Assembly: GCA_902475785.1 (NCBI GenBank)
Contig: CABSAN010000014.1
Location: 1 to 43,632, forward strand
Direction of reading: 5' to 3'
Length of the DNA: 43,632 nt
DNA from: an uncultured Collinsella sp.
Lineage (GTDB): Bacteria > Actinomycetota > Coriobacteriia > Coriobacteriales > Coriobacteriaceae
Shown: positions 14,535 through 23,519 of the stretch, piece by piece
Position numbering within the stretch: position 1 is the stretch's first letter
How the letters are laid out: every line of letters begins with the position of its first letter
The notes under the pieces: model-generated
Told to the model about the DNA's origin: nothing
Database searches by the model: none
The model's input: only the letters and a program-made list of their open reading frames with translations
Translations under genes and position numbers: made by a program

Positions 14535-15179
14535 ATGGCTCGCAAAATTACCAAGCGTCAGCAGCAGATTTACGACTTCATCAAGGAATATCAGCAGGAG
14601 AAGGGCTATCCGCCCAGTGTGCGCGAGATGGCATCGGCCGTAGGCCTCTCCTCCCCCAGCACGGTGCATGCTCATCTCTCTGCCCTGGAGGCTCGAGGAC
14701 TGCTCAAGCGCGATGCCACAAAGCCGCGCGCCCTAGAGCTCTTTGATGAGGACGGATCCTCTGTCTCGATTTCTAAATCCGATGAACCCACAGCGCCCCG
14801 CGGAACGGTCTCGCTGCCGCTCGTCGGTCGCGTCGCGGCTGGGATTCCCATTCTGGCCGAACAAAATATCGAGGATACCTTTACCATCCCGACCGAGATT
14901 GCCACAGACCAGGGCTCCTTTATCCTTGAAGTGCATGGCAGCTCAATGATCAATGTTGGCATCTACAACGGTGACTACATTATCGTTCGCGAGCAAAAGA
15001 GCGCCATGAACGGCGAAATCGTCGTGGCAATGATCGATGGCTCGGCGACCGTCAAGACGTTCTACAAGGAGCAAGGGCGCGTGCGCCTGCAGCCCGAGAA
15101 CGACACTATGGAGCCCATCTATGCGACGAACCCCGTTATTTTGGGTAAGGTTGTCGGTTTAATGCGCCGGTTCTCGTGA
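14535..15179 (+). CDS. lexA: SOS repressor LexA
   Basis: 214 residues. N-terminal winged helix (about 1-65) and C-terminal S24 peptidase fold. The self-cleavage site is Ala102-Gly103 in RVAAGIP, the nucleophile Ser137 in GSSMIN, and the general base Lys174 in ATVKTF. RecA filaments trigger its autocleavage. ATG 14535 has GAGAGGA upstream; the frame is open further upstream but runs over the LexA boxes. Its stop overlaps the next start (TGATG), so the DUF1624 gene is probably SOS-induced too. Confidence 0.96.
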   Translation: MARKITKRQQQIYDFIKEYQQEKGYPPSVREMASAVGLSSPSTVHAHLSALEARGLLKRDATKPRALELFDEDGSSVSISKSDEPTAPRGTVSLPLVGRVAAGIPILAEQNIEDTFTIPTEIATDQGSFILEVHGSSMINVGIYNGDYIIVREQKSAMNGEIVVAMIDGSATVKTFYKEQGRVRLQPENDTMEPIYATNPVILGKVVGLMRRFS

Positions 15180-15883
15180 TGCAAAAACGCATCACCATAT
15201 TTGATACCGTCCGCGGGTTTACGATGCTGTCGATGGCAGGTTTTCACGCTTGCTACGATTTGGCCTACCTATATGGATGGGATATGCCATGGTTTACCGA
15301 AACGGTTTTCCAGGATATCTGGCGCGCTAGTATCAGCTGGGTATTTTTGTTTATCGCCGGTTGGATGTGCACGCTCTCGCGTAATAACGGTAAGCGCGCC
15401 CTCAAATACGCGGCCGCAGCCTTGATCGTATGGATGGCAACTACGCTGGTATCAGTCGACGATTCGGTAAACTTTGGCATCATTTATTGCATGGCAGCGT
15501 GCACCGCGGTGGTTGCACTCACCCGTCCGTTACTCCAAAAAATATCGGGCTCGTGGGGCATCGCAGCGTGCCTTATTCTTTTTGCCCTAACCTGGGGCAT
15601 TCCAAAGGCGGTCTACCCACTCCCCTACCTGTCATGGCTTGGATTCCCGGGCCCGGGCTTTGTTTCGGGAGACTACTATCCGCTCATTCCGTTTGTCTTT
15701 ATGTACCTTACCGGCTTTTTTGCTGCCCAGGCGGCACAAGCATCAAGCCTCGAAGCGCCAGCATGGGCATACGCCAATCCCATCCCGGCGCTCGCAGTCC
15801 TCGGTCGGCATGCCTTACCGTTCTACCTGCTTCATCAGCCTGTCATTCTAGGCGTGCTAGAGCTAGTTTATTCCGTACGATAG
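15179..15883 (+). CDS. DUF1624 membrane protein (acyltransferase-like)
   Basis: 234 residues, about seven membrane helices. The N-terminus (ITIFDTVRGFTMLSMAGFHA) is the DUF1624 signature, distantly related to heparan-alpha-glucosaminide N-acetyltransferases and acyltransferase-3 proteins. Another histidine-containing motif (LPFYLLHQPVILG) near the C-terminus is typical of such acyltransferases. Start ATG 15179 overlaps the lexA stop by one base; GTG 15176 is an alternative. Its 3' end overlaps hflX, on the other strand, by 16 bases. Substrate unknown. Confidence 0.8.
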   Translation: MQKRITIFDTVRGFTMLSMAGFHACYDLAYLYGWDMPWFTETVFQDIWRASISWVFLFIAGWMCTLSRNNGKRALKYAAAALIVWMATTLVSVDDSVNFGIIYCMAACTAVVALTRPLLQKISGSWGIAACLILFALTWGIPKAVYPLPYLSWLGFPGPGFVSGDYYPLIPFVFMYLTGFFAAQAAQASSLEAPAWAYANPIPALAVLGRHALPFYLLHQPVILGVLELVYSVR

Positions 15884-17157
15884 CGCTCAAGACGCGGTGC
15901 GATTCGGGCCGGCAACTTTGCCACAATGCGAACTCCGTCCTCGAGATATTCCTCATGCAGAAGGGTTCCCTGCTCATGCACCAGCGTAATGAGGGCGCCC
16001 TCGCGATACGGGATATCAGCGGAGAGCAAGACATCGGTGGCAGCCGCCTCACGAGCAATGCGGTCGACGAGATCGTCGAGTCCCTCACCCGTCTGGGCCG
16101 AGAACAACACGGCCTCGGGATAGCGACGATGAAAACTCAATCGATCGACGCTATCGAGTAGGTCGATTTTATTGAACACCGTAAGCGTCAAACGCTCGCC
16201 GGCACCGATCTCGTCAAGAACGCGATCGACTGCCTCGAGCTGGCGCTCGTAGTCCTCGTCAGAGGCATCCACAACTTTAAGGATCAGGTCGGCACCAAGG
16301 ACCTCAGACAACGTAGACTTAAAGGCATCAACGAGACCATGTGGTAGCTTTTGAATAAAGCCAACGGTATCGGTAATGGTCATGCCACGACCACCGGGCA
16401 AGCGATACGAGCGTGTCGTCGGATCGAGCGTGGCAAACAATTTGTCCTGTGAAAGCACCGTAGACCCGGTCAGGCGATTGAGCAAGGTCGACTTACCGGC
16501 ATTAGTATAACCAGCTAAGGCAACGCGAAATGCCGGCGACTCGATACGACTCTTTGACTGGACATCGCGGCGCTGTTCAACCTGCTTAAGCTCGCGACGA
16601 AGAGCGGCAATCTTGTTGCGAATCAAACGTCGATCAACCTCGAGCTGGCTTTCGCCCTGACCAAAGCGCGAACCAATGCCACCGCGTGTTTGCTCTTTAG
16701 CAAGATGGCTCCACATACCGCGCAAGCGGGGCAACAGATACTGCAATTGGGCTAGCTGCACCTGCAGACGGCCCTCACGGGTCTGAGCGTGCAGGCCAAA
16801 AATATCGAGAATCAACGCCGTACGGTCGATAATCTTCACCGGTTCGCCCACGGCTTTCTCCAGATACGACTGCTGAGAGGGCGTTAAATCGTCGTCGAAG
16901 ATAACAACATCGGCATCCATTCGATGCACAAGCCCGCAAAGCTCCTCAACCTTACCGGAGCCGATAAACGATTTTGGATACGGCTTAACCAGACGCTGTG
17001 ACAAACGCGCCACGCACTGGGCGCCAGCCGTATGGGCCAGGCGCTCAAGCTCGTCAAGCGAGCAATCGAGCGGCCAGGCGTTATCGCGCCACTCAACTCC
17101 GACAAGAACGGCACGTTCGGGCTCAGGCGCCGTGGGAACGAGGGGAAACCGAGCCAT
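15868..17157 (-). CDS. hflX: Ribosome-associated GTPase HflX
   Basis: 429 residues. The N-terminal nucleotide-binding domain (about 15-130, with SFIGSGKVEEL), the glycine-rich GGIGSRFGQGESQLEVDRR linker (about 160-178) and the GTPase domain (GYTNAGKSTLLN, DTVGF and NKID) are present. In other bacteria HflX splits stalled or hibernating 70S ribosomes. The start overlaps the miaA stop as TAATG, so translation is probably coupled. The 3' end overlaps the DUF1624 gene. Confidence 0.94.
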   Translation of the reverse strand: MARFPLVPTAPEPERAVLVGVEWRDNAWPLDCSLDELERLAHTAGAQCVARLSQRLVKPYPKSFIGSGKVEELCGLVHRMDADVVIFDDDLTPSQQSYLEKAVGEPVKIIDRTALILDIFGLHAQTREGRLQVQLAQLQYLLPRLRGMWSHLAKEQTRGGIGSRFGQGESQLEVDRRLIRNKIAALRRELKQVEQRRDVQSKSRIESPAFRVALAGYTNAGKSTLLNRLTGSTVLSQDKLFATLDPTTRSYRLPGGRGMTITDTVGFIQKLPHGLVDAFKSTLSEVLGADLILKVVDASDEDYERQLEAVDRVLDEIGAGERLTLTVFNKIDLLDSVDRLSFHRRYPEAVLFSAQTGEGLDDLVDRIAREAAATDVLLSADIPYREGALITLVHEQGTLLHEEYLEDGVRIVAKLPARIAPRLERYRTE

Positions 17158-18095
17158 TAGACCGCCTCGATACGGTGAAGGATATCCTCAACGACCTCAT
17201 CGATCGTAAACTCGTCCATATCGAACCACACGATACGGTCATCGCGTTTAAACCACGAAAGCTGACGCTTAGCATAGCGACGCGAACGTGTCTTGATGAG
17301 TTCGCGAGCCTCATCCATAGAAATCACGCCGTTAAAGGCATCGATAATCTCTTTATAGCCAATCGCCTGCATCGAAGTCAGGGCATCTTCCAGCCCCTGG
17401 TCCATAAGACCGCGAACCTCATCAACAAGACCATGCTCAAACATCAGATCGACGCGAAGATTAATACGCTCGTAAAGCGCCTCACGATTACGCATCAAAC
17501 CAAACCACAGAGCGTGATAATGCTCGCGCGGAACACTAAACTGCGACTTTTGCTGCGCGTAGGACACACCATCATCGTGCATTTCGAGCGCGCGAATCAC
17601 GCGACGAACATTATGGGGATGGATGACCGCAGCGGACTCGGGGTCACGCTCGGCAAGCAGCGCGTGCAGCGCTTCCTCGCCCATGCGCTCGGCAAGCTCC
17701 TGATACTCCGCCCGACGATCGTCCTCAAGCTCGCCCGAGGGAAAATCCATTTCATCCAGGGCGGCCTTGAGATACAAGCCTGTACCCCCGCAAAACACCG
17801 GCAGGCGGCCCTCGCCCAGCAAGCGCTCAACATGCACACGAGCGTCTGCCTGATACAGCGCTGCAGAATATGCAACGCCCGGTTCAACAATATCGACCAG
17901 GCGTAGAGGCGCCGTGCACTCCTCGGGTGCCATCTTGGCAGTGCCGATATCCATACCTCGATAGATTTGCATCGCGTCACACGACAGCACTTCGGACGAA
18001 AGACGAGCCGCCAAACGATCTGCGACATCACTTTTGCCAACCGCGGTCGGACCGACAATCGCAACGGCGGAAAGGCCTGCCCCGGGAGAAATCAT
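17157..18095 (-). CDS. miaA: tRNA dimethylallyltransferase MiaA
   Basis: 312 residues. P-loop GPTAVGKSDVA (about 15-25), the D-SCDAMQIYRGMDIGTAK region that contacts substrate, and the GGTGLYLKA motif are complete. The enzyme adds a dimethylallyl group to N6 of A37 in tRNAs reading UNN codons. It lies between miaB, the next enzyme in the pathway, and hflX, with one-base overlaps (TAATG) on both sides, so the three form one operon. Confidence 0.95.
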   Translation of the reverse strand: MISPGAGLSAVAIVGPTAVGKSDVADRLAARLSSEVLSCDAMQIYRGMDIGTAKMAPEECTAPLRLVDIVEPGVAYSAALYQADARVHVERLLGEGRLPVFCGGTGLYLKAALDEMDFPSGELEDDRRAEYQELAERMGEEALHALLAERDPESAAVIHPHNVRRVIRALEMHDDGVSYAQQKSQFSVPREHYHALWFGLMRNREALYERINLRVDLMFEHGLVDEVRGLMDQGLEDALTSMQAIGYKEIIDAFNGVISMDEARELIKTRSRRYAKRQLSWFKRDDRIVWFDMDEFTIDEVVEDILHRIEAV

Positions 18096-19465
18096 TAGCG
18101 CGGCTCGCCCACAACGGATCCGGACAGATACCAGGTCTTGGCAACGTCGACGTCAACATCGACAATCTTGCCAATCAACTGATCGATGCTGTAGCCCGCG
18201 GGAATCGGTGCATGAACGGTCTGATTCTTAGGACTCTTACCCAGCAGCACCGCATCATTCTTTTTGCTCGTACCCTCAATAAGCGCCGGCACAACGGTGT
18301 ACAGCTCACCTTGGTTATACTCATGCGCCGTGGTCTCGATAACCTTCACCAGACGGTTGAAGCGCTCTAGAATTACCTCATGCGGCGTGGGATCGTCAAT
18401 CTCGGCGGCCGGAGTACCGGCGCGCTTGGAATAGATAAACGTATAGGCCTGAGCATAACGGACGGTCTCGGCAAGCGAGAGCGTCTGCTCAAAGTCTTCC
18501 TCGGTCTCGCCGGGGAATCCCACGATGATATCGGTCGAAAGCGCGATATCGGGCATGCGATTGCGGATGCGATCGACGAGCCCCAGATAATCCTCACGCG
18601 TATAGCGACGATTCATCTCTTTAAGGATGCGCGTCGAGCCCGACTGAACTGCCAGGTGCAGTTGCGGCATGACGGCAGGCGTCTCGGCCATAGCGTCAAT
18701 GGTCTCGGGCAGTAGGTCCTTGGGGTGCGAGGAAGTAAAGAAGATGCGCTCCACACCCGTATCGCCCACGGCACGCAACAGATCGGCAAAGCGCGGCTTG
18801 CCAAACAGATCGCGACCATAGGAGTTGACGTTTTGACCCAGCAGCGTGACCTCACGCACGCCCTGGCGTACTAGACCGGTTACCTCGTCGACAATCTCAT
18901 CGAAAGGACGGCTCTTTTCGCGACCGCGTACATACGGCACGATGCAATAGGTGCAGAAGTTATTGCAGCCCGTCATAATGGGGACCCAGGCGTGGTACTG
19001 GGTCTCGCGATGCCACGGCATGCTCATAGCATCCGTGTCCTCATGCTCATTGGTGCGAATATGACGCTTGCCGTCCAAGAATGCCTCGGCAATGAGCTCG
19101 GCCACATGCGCGATGGAATGCGTGCCAAAGATAACATTGACGTTATCGACATTGGTGAGCAGACCCTCGCCGTCGCGCTGCGCGATGCAGCCGCCCACGG
19201 CGACCACACGCTTGCCCGAGGGTGAAGGCGGGAGGCTCTTACAAGAGTTGCACTGACCGTACAGACGGGTGTCAGCGGCCTCACGAACGCAGCACGTCAT
19301 GAACACGACAATGTCAGCATGCTCCGGATCGAGCGCCATAAGGCAGCCATACGAGTCGAGCAGGCCACTCACGCGCTCGGAGTCGTGCTGATTCATCTGG
19401 CAGCCAAAGGTGCGGATAAAGTAGGTTTTACCGGCAAGAATATCGCGTACGGAACCCTGGTCCAT
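18095..19465 (-). CDS. miaB: tRNA-2-methylthio-N6-dimethylallyladenosine synthase MiaB
   Basis: 456 residues. The N-terminal UPF0004 domain starts with TFGCQMNQHDSE, the radical-SAM cluster motif is CNNFCTYCIVPYVRG, and a C-terminal TRAM domain ends the protein. It methylthiolates i6A37 made by MiaA. ATG 19465 gives the standard length; the frame is open to 19516 but without a better start. The first gene of miaB-miaA-hflX; spoVS lies upstream after 63 bases. Confidence 0.94.
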   Translation of the reverse strand: MDQGSVRDILAGKTYFIRTFGCQMNQHDSERVSGLLDSYGCLMALDPEHADIVVFMTCCVREAADTRLYGQCNSCKSLPPSPSGKRVVAVGGCIAQRDGEGLLTNVDNVNVIFGTHSIAHVAELIAEAFLDGKRHIRTNEHEDTDAMSMPWHRETQYHAWVPIMTGCNNFCTYCIVPYVRGREKSRPFDEIVDEVTGLVRQGVREVTLLGQNVNSYGRDLFGKPRFADLLRAVGDTGVERIFFTSSHPKDLLPETIDAMAETPAVMPQLHLAVQSGSTRILKEMNRRYTREDYLGLVDRIRNRMPDIALSTDIIVGFPGETEEDFEQTLSLAETVRYAQAYTFIYSKRAGTPAAEIDDPTPHEVILERFNRLVKVIETTAHEYNQGELYTVVPALIEGTSKKNDAVLLGKSPKNQTVHAPIPAGYSIDQLIGKIVDVDVDVAKTWYLSGSVVGEPR

Positions 19466-19528
19466 GTGTATAAGTCCTAACGAGGTGGAATAGGCGGAAT
19501 CAAAGAGGGCGGGCAAAGAGCAAACACG

Positions 19529-19846
19529 CTATGCCACAGGCTTAACGTCGTCCATCACAACGTTATCCATAGCAGCTCGATTAATCTGATGAACGTAAAT
19601 AGAAAGACGGATGGCCGTGCGCGACTCCCCGTTGATGAGGATGTCGGAGAACACCGGCGCGCAGGAAATATCAAACCCGGTCGGAATCAAAAATCCGCGT
19701 GCAATGGCCACAGCCTTAATGGCCTGATTGACGGCACCCGCGCCGACACACTGAATATTGACGGGAACGCCATCTTTGACCATGCCGGCAATGGCGCCGG
19801 CAACGGACGCGGGCGATGATTTGCTTGATACCTTCAGGCAATCCAT
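19529..19846 (-). CDS. spoVS: Stage V sporulation protein S homologue (SpoVS)
   Basis: 105 residues. The Alba-like fold of SpoVS is recognisable in MDCLKVSSKSSPASVAGAIA and IQCVGAGAVNQAIKAVAIAR. The usual SpoVS is about 86 residues; here about 20 extra residues follow at the C-terminus. In Bacillus it affects sporulation, but homologues are common in non-sporulating bacteria, as expected here, with an unsettled role, possibly nucleic-acid binding. GCAGGAG precedes ATG 19846. It lies 74 bases downstream of the GHKL gene. Confidence 0.88.
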   Translation of the reverse strand: MDCLKVSSKSSPASVAGAIAGMVKDGVPVNIQCVGAGAVNQAIKAVAIARGFLIPTGFDISCAPVFSDILINGESRTAIRLSIYVHQINRAAMDNVVMDDVKPVA

Positions 19847-19920
19847 GAAGAAACTCCTGCGTTTAAAAGTACGTTTTAACTGCAATAACTGTATCGTACC
19901 GAACGGACTCGGTAAAGATG

Positions 19921-21006
19921 CTATTCCTCTTTGGCAAGATCGAACGTCACAGTGATACGATCGCGCGAAACACGAATCTTGGGGTCGCCGCAAAGGTTGA
20001 GATAGTACCGCGATGCAAGATCGTTAAAGTCGCGCTCCACTGCTCGCGAGAACTGCGCCATGTCGTCCTTGGCGATACGCAGCCCGCGACGATCCTTGGC
20101 AAGATCAACCGGAGCAGACGCATGTGAGGACGAATCGCGCTCGCGAAGCAGGCGTGCGGTCACACCGCGAACGGGCTTAATCTGGCCCGCCAAGATACGA
20201 TGCGCCGTACGCTCGGACATCTCAAGGCCCAGACCCGAACAGATACGGATAAAGTCTTCCGCATCCGAAGCAAGACCCAGACGATCGATCACCGGAAGCT
20301 CGGCTTCGTCATCGATAAACAAAAGACGAGAAGCATCGAGACGGCTGGACGCCTGCGCATGCAACGTCGCGGCAATCTCGGACGGAGACCCCAAATAGAC
20401 ATCACAGGCGCGCAGCTCCTCGAGGGCAAACTCGCAGGCGGCGCGAATGATGTTGTGAGGGCCGCGGGCGCAGACATAGTGACCGCCCTCGTCCTTCACA
20501 GCCTGAGGCCAGCTGGACTGATCGGCGCGCTCGCCAAGGCGGTCGGTAGCGACGCTCACCTTAAAGACCGAGCCAAGGTCAACATCCGACGCGACAACGC
20601 GTGCCTCGTCGGTGTTCTGCTTAATCGAGAACAATGCCATGCCTCGACCGTGAACGCCCCAGCGATCCATCTTCATGCTCTCGAGCTTGGAGGTGACGCG
20701 GGCATCAAAGATGCGCTCCTGCATATCCTGCGGCACGCCCGAGCCGTTATCCAGAAAGACGAGCGTACGGACGCCGTCTTCCTTGGTCGTGGCGAGATAG
20801 ACCTTGTCGGCGCCGGCATCACGAGCGTTGCGTAGCATTTCGATGACAATATCCTCGACATGCTGAATGTCGTGCTTTGCCTGGCGCCGCTCGGCCTCCG
20901 AAACGCGGAGGCGGACATACCCCTCGCCAAGGTTCTCCTCGACGCGAAGGTTGCCCTCCCCCGACATCGACGCGATAAATGAGATGAGCTCGTTCGCGTC
21001 GTTCAT
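19921..21006 (-). CDS. GHKL-type ATP-binding protein of unknown role
   Basis: 361 residues. The N-terminal half has a complete Bergerat ATP fold: N-box EMLRNARDAGA (Asn60), G1 box DNGSG (86-90) and G2 box GVHGRGMALF (117-126), as in Hsp90, MutL, gyrase B and histidine kinases. No histidine kinase, Hsp90 or MutL C-terminal domain is evident. The remaining 200 residues are unassigned and include a helical region at about 225-300. The start lies one base after the rny stop, so it is co-translated with RNase Y, and spoVS follows. The context hints at RNA metabolism, but this is inference. Confidence 0.75.
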   Translation of the reverse strand: MNDANELISFIASMSGEGNLRVEENLGEGYVRLRVSEAERRQAKHDIQHVEDIVIEMLRNARDAGADKVYLATTKEDGVRTLVFLDNGSGVPQDMQERIFDARVTSKLESMKMDRWGVHGRGMALFSIKQNTDEARVVASDVDLGSVFKVSVATDRLGERADQSSWPQAVKDEGGHYVCARGPHNIIRAACEFALEELRACDVYLGSPSEIAATLHAQASSRLDASRLLFIDDEAELPVIDRLGLASDAEDFIRICSGLGLEMSERTAHRILAGQIKPVRGVTARLLRERDSSSHASAPVDLAKDRRGLRIAKDDMAQFSRAVERDFNDLASRYYLNLCGDPKIRVSRDRITVTFDLAKEE

Positions 21007-21007
21007 G

Positions 21008-22558
21008 TTATTTAGCGATATCGACAGCGCGGCTCTCGCGAATCACGACGACGCGCACCTGACCGGGATACTCCATCTCTTCCTCGATCTGATGGGCGAT
21101 GTCATGAGCCAAGACCGTGGACTGAGCATCGGAAATCTTGTCCGGCTGAACCATGACGTGGACCTCGCGACCAGCCTGCATGGCATAGGTACGCTCGACG
21201 CCGTCATGGGAGTTGGCAATCTCCTCGAGCTTCTCAAGGCGCTTGATGTAGTTCTCGGCCGATTCGCGACGGGCACCGGGGCGAGAGGCAGAAACAGCAT
21301 CGGCAGCCTGGACCAGAACATCGAGCACCGTATTGGGGTCGACGTCGGCGTGATGAGCCTCGATAGCGTGAACGATAACGGGCTTCTCGCCATAGCGACG
21401 GGCGAGCTCGGCGCCGATAACGGCGTGCGGACCCTCGACGTCATGGTCGATAGCCTTGCCAAGATCGTGCAGCAGGCCGGCACGCTTGGCGGTCACAACG
21501 TCCAGGCCAAGCTCGGAAGCCATCACGCCGCACAGGTCGGAAACCTCGAGGGAATGCTGGAGCACGTTCTGACCAAACGAGGTGCGATAGCGCAGGGCAC
21601 CCAGGGTCTTAACGATCTCGGGGTGCAGATCGTGGATACCGGTATCGAAGGCAGCCTGTTCGCCAGCCTCGCGCACGCGCTGCTGAACCAAGTCGGCGGC
21701 CTTGTGATACATCTCCTCGATACGGGCAGGGTGAATGCGGCCGTCAGCAATAAGGTTCTCGAGGGCGACGCGGGCGGTCTCGCGACGAACCGGATCGAAG
21801 CTCGAAAGCACGACGGTCTCGGGCGTATCATCGATCACCAGGTTGACGCCGGAAACCTGCTCGAAGGTGCGGATGTTGCGACCCTCACGGCCGATGATGC
21901 GACCCTTAAGGTCATCGGAAGGAATGTGCACGGAGGTAACGGTAACCTCGGCGGTATGGTCGGCGGCACAGCGTTGAATAGCCAGGGACAAGATCTCCTG
22001 AGCGGTCTTGTGGCACTCGGCGCGAACCTGCTGCTCGGACTCGCGGATGATCGTGGCGGCCTCGTGGGTAACCTCGCCGCGAACCTTGTCGAGGAGCTCC
22101 TTGTGAGCGTCCTCGCGGGTCAGGTCGGCGATGCGCTCGAGCTCCGAGGTCTGCTTGGCGCAGAGCTCCTCAAGCTCACGGGAGCGCTTCTCGACCTGGC
22201 CAGCCTGGCTGGACAGCTGATGCTCACGCTTGTCGAGGGCATCGTTGCGGCGATCGAGAGACTCCTCGCGCTGCATCACGCGATTCTCGAGCGTACGAAT
22301 CTCGCTTTTACGCTGCTTGTCCTCGGCCTCGGCAGCCTGCTTGTTCTTGATAATCTCTTCTTTAGCCTCGAGCAGAGCCTCTTTTTTGAGGGTCTCGGCT
22401 TGACGCTTTGCATCACCGATTAGGGACTCAGCCTGTGCGTGAGCCGACTGGATCTTTTCGTCGGCCTCGTGAAGACTACCCTGCTTGGCGGTGCGCATGT
22501 AGGCAATGGCGGCGATGGCACCCAAAACGATGCCAACGAGCGCTGCGATGATAGGCAT
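21008..22558 (-). CDS. rny: Ribonuclease Y
   Basis: 516 residues. N-terminal membrane anchor (about 3-22), long coiled coil (about 30-200), KH domain (about 208-270, with RIIGREGRNIRTFEQV) and HD domain (HSLEVSDLCG and GLLHDLGKAIDH). This endonuclease starts mRNA decay at the membrane. ATG 22558 is preferred to GTG 22564 because GGAG has proper spacing to it. A good promoter lies about 170 bases upstream, leaving a long leader. Confidence 0.95.
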   Translation of the reverse strand: MPIIAALVGIVLGAIAAIAYMRTAKQGSLHEADEKIQSAHAQAESLIGDAKRQAETLKKEALLEAKEEIIKNKQAAEAEDKQRKSEIRTLENRVMQREESLDRRNDALDKREHQLSSQAGQVEKRSRELEELCAKQTSELERIADLTREDAHKELLDKVRGEVTHEAATIIRESEQQVRAECHKTAQEILSLAIQRCAADHTAEVTVTSVHIPSDDLKGRIIGREGRNIRTFEQVSGVNLVIDDTPETVVLSSFDPVRRETARVALENLIADGRIHPARIEEMYHKAADLVQQRVREAGEQAAFDTGIHDLHPEIVKTLGALRYRTSFGQNVLQHSLEVSDLCGVMASELGLDVVTAKRAGLLHDLGKAIDHDVEGPHAVIGAELARRYGEKPVIVHAIEAHHADVDPNTVLDVLVQAADAVSASRPGARRESAENYIKRLEKLEEIANSHDGVERTYAMQAGREVHVMVQPDKISDAQSTVLAHDIAHQIEEEMEYPGQVRVVVIRESRAVDIAK

Positions 22559-22724
22559 GCTCACTCCTTTTTATGGATTCGTTACACAACAAAGCGAACC
22601 GTCCTTGCGAACGGCTCGCGACATTTGAGTAATATGGGCGCAGCTTATGCGGGTCGGATACAGATAAACATATAAACAAACTCATCAAAGATGAGCACAT
22701 ATCACAAAGCAAATGACAGTGTTT

Positions 22725-22753
22725 ATCGTACGTTGAACCGTAACAACTGTCAA
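22725..22753 (-). promoter_or_regulatory. Promoter for rny with a long leader
   Basis: On the minus strand a perfect TTGACA (complement of 22748-22753) is followed after 17 bases by TACGAT (complement of 22725-22730). The leader of about 160 bases includes GCGA.CCGT pairing with ACGG.TCGC (22592-22618) and CTCATC pairing with GATGAG (22680-22694). Confidence 0.65.
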
Positions 22754-22815
22754 ATAAATGGACCCAGTACGGCGGCTAAAACGCGGTGAACGGCAGATAC
22801 GCAAAGCGCATGTGT

Positions 22816-23508
22816 CTAAACTGCACATTCCTCATGTTCGGCATCGAGACGCGCCTTAACGGCATCGGCGGCGATGTGGTACGAAAAGCCCTTGCCCATC
22901 AAAAACCGGACGAGCTTTTCGAATCCACGTGTCTCGGGAACACGACGCTTCTCGAGTAAAGCCGATGCGCGAGCCAAGTCGTCCTCCACGGCAAAATAAT
23001 CCTCGGGATAGCCGGGGATATCATCGAGTACGACATGGCGGCGCTTGAGCTCGGTCTCAATCTTGCGCTGTCCCCAGCCGCGTCGTTTGCGTTCCTCGAT
23101 AAAGTACGAACAAAAGCGGTTCTCATCTAAAAAGCGATACTCAGTGGCACGCTGAACGGCAAAATCAATTGCGGGCTGACGAAATCCGTAACGTGCCAGC
23201 TTGTCACGGACCTCGCCCGTGGCATGGTCGCGGCGCGACAGCATCTCAGTCACCATGGTAAGCGCGCATTTACGCTCAATGAGCTGCACCGCCTCGCAAA
23301 ACTCATCCCAATCGCAGGGAAGATCGGGGCGATTTTTAAGAAATAGGCGCGCGACACGAACAGGAATCCAGATGGGTCGTTCAAAACCGCCCTCGAGCTC
23401 ACAGTCGATATGTGCACAAGGCTTTTTTGATGCATACCCACTCGAGAACGAGGAGGCCGCCTTCTTATCGGGAAAGACGACCGTGGCCTCGGTCACCGTA
23501 TACGACAT
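22816..23508 (-). CDS. recX: RecA regulator RecX
   Basis: 230 residues, longer than the usual 150-200. The RecX three-helix repeats occupy about 85-225 (SRRDHATGEVRDKLARYGF and RRGWGQRKIETELKRR are typical). The first 60-70 residues form an extra segment of unknown role with a predicted beta character. RecX modulates RecA filaments. It begins 11 bases after recA, so it should be induced with it during SOS. Confidence 0.88.
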   Translation of the reverse strand: MSYTVTEATVVFPDKKAASSFSSGYASKKPCAHIDCELEGGFERPIWIPVRVARLFLKNRPDLPCDWDEFCEAVQLIERKCALTMVTEMLSRRDHATGEVRDKLARYGFRQPAIDFAVQRATEYRFLDENRFCSYFIEERKRRGWGQRKIETELKRRHVVLDDIPGYPEDYFAVEDDLARASALLEKRRVPETRGFEKLVRFLMGKGFSYHIAADAVKARLDAEHEECAV

Positions 23509-23519
23509 GAGGGCATCCG

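Noticed and set aside
20867..22423. Long open frame (over 500 codons) on the plus strand opposite rny
   Set aside because: It is the antisense shadow of rny in GC-rich DNA. Similar long frames lie opposite ftsK, rnj, pnp, recA, era and mtaB-dnaJ. None has a recognisable domain, and each lies over a confidently identified gene.
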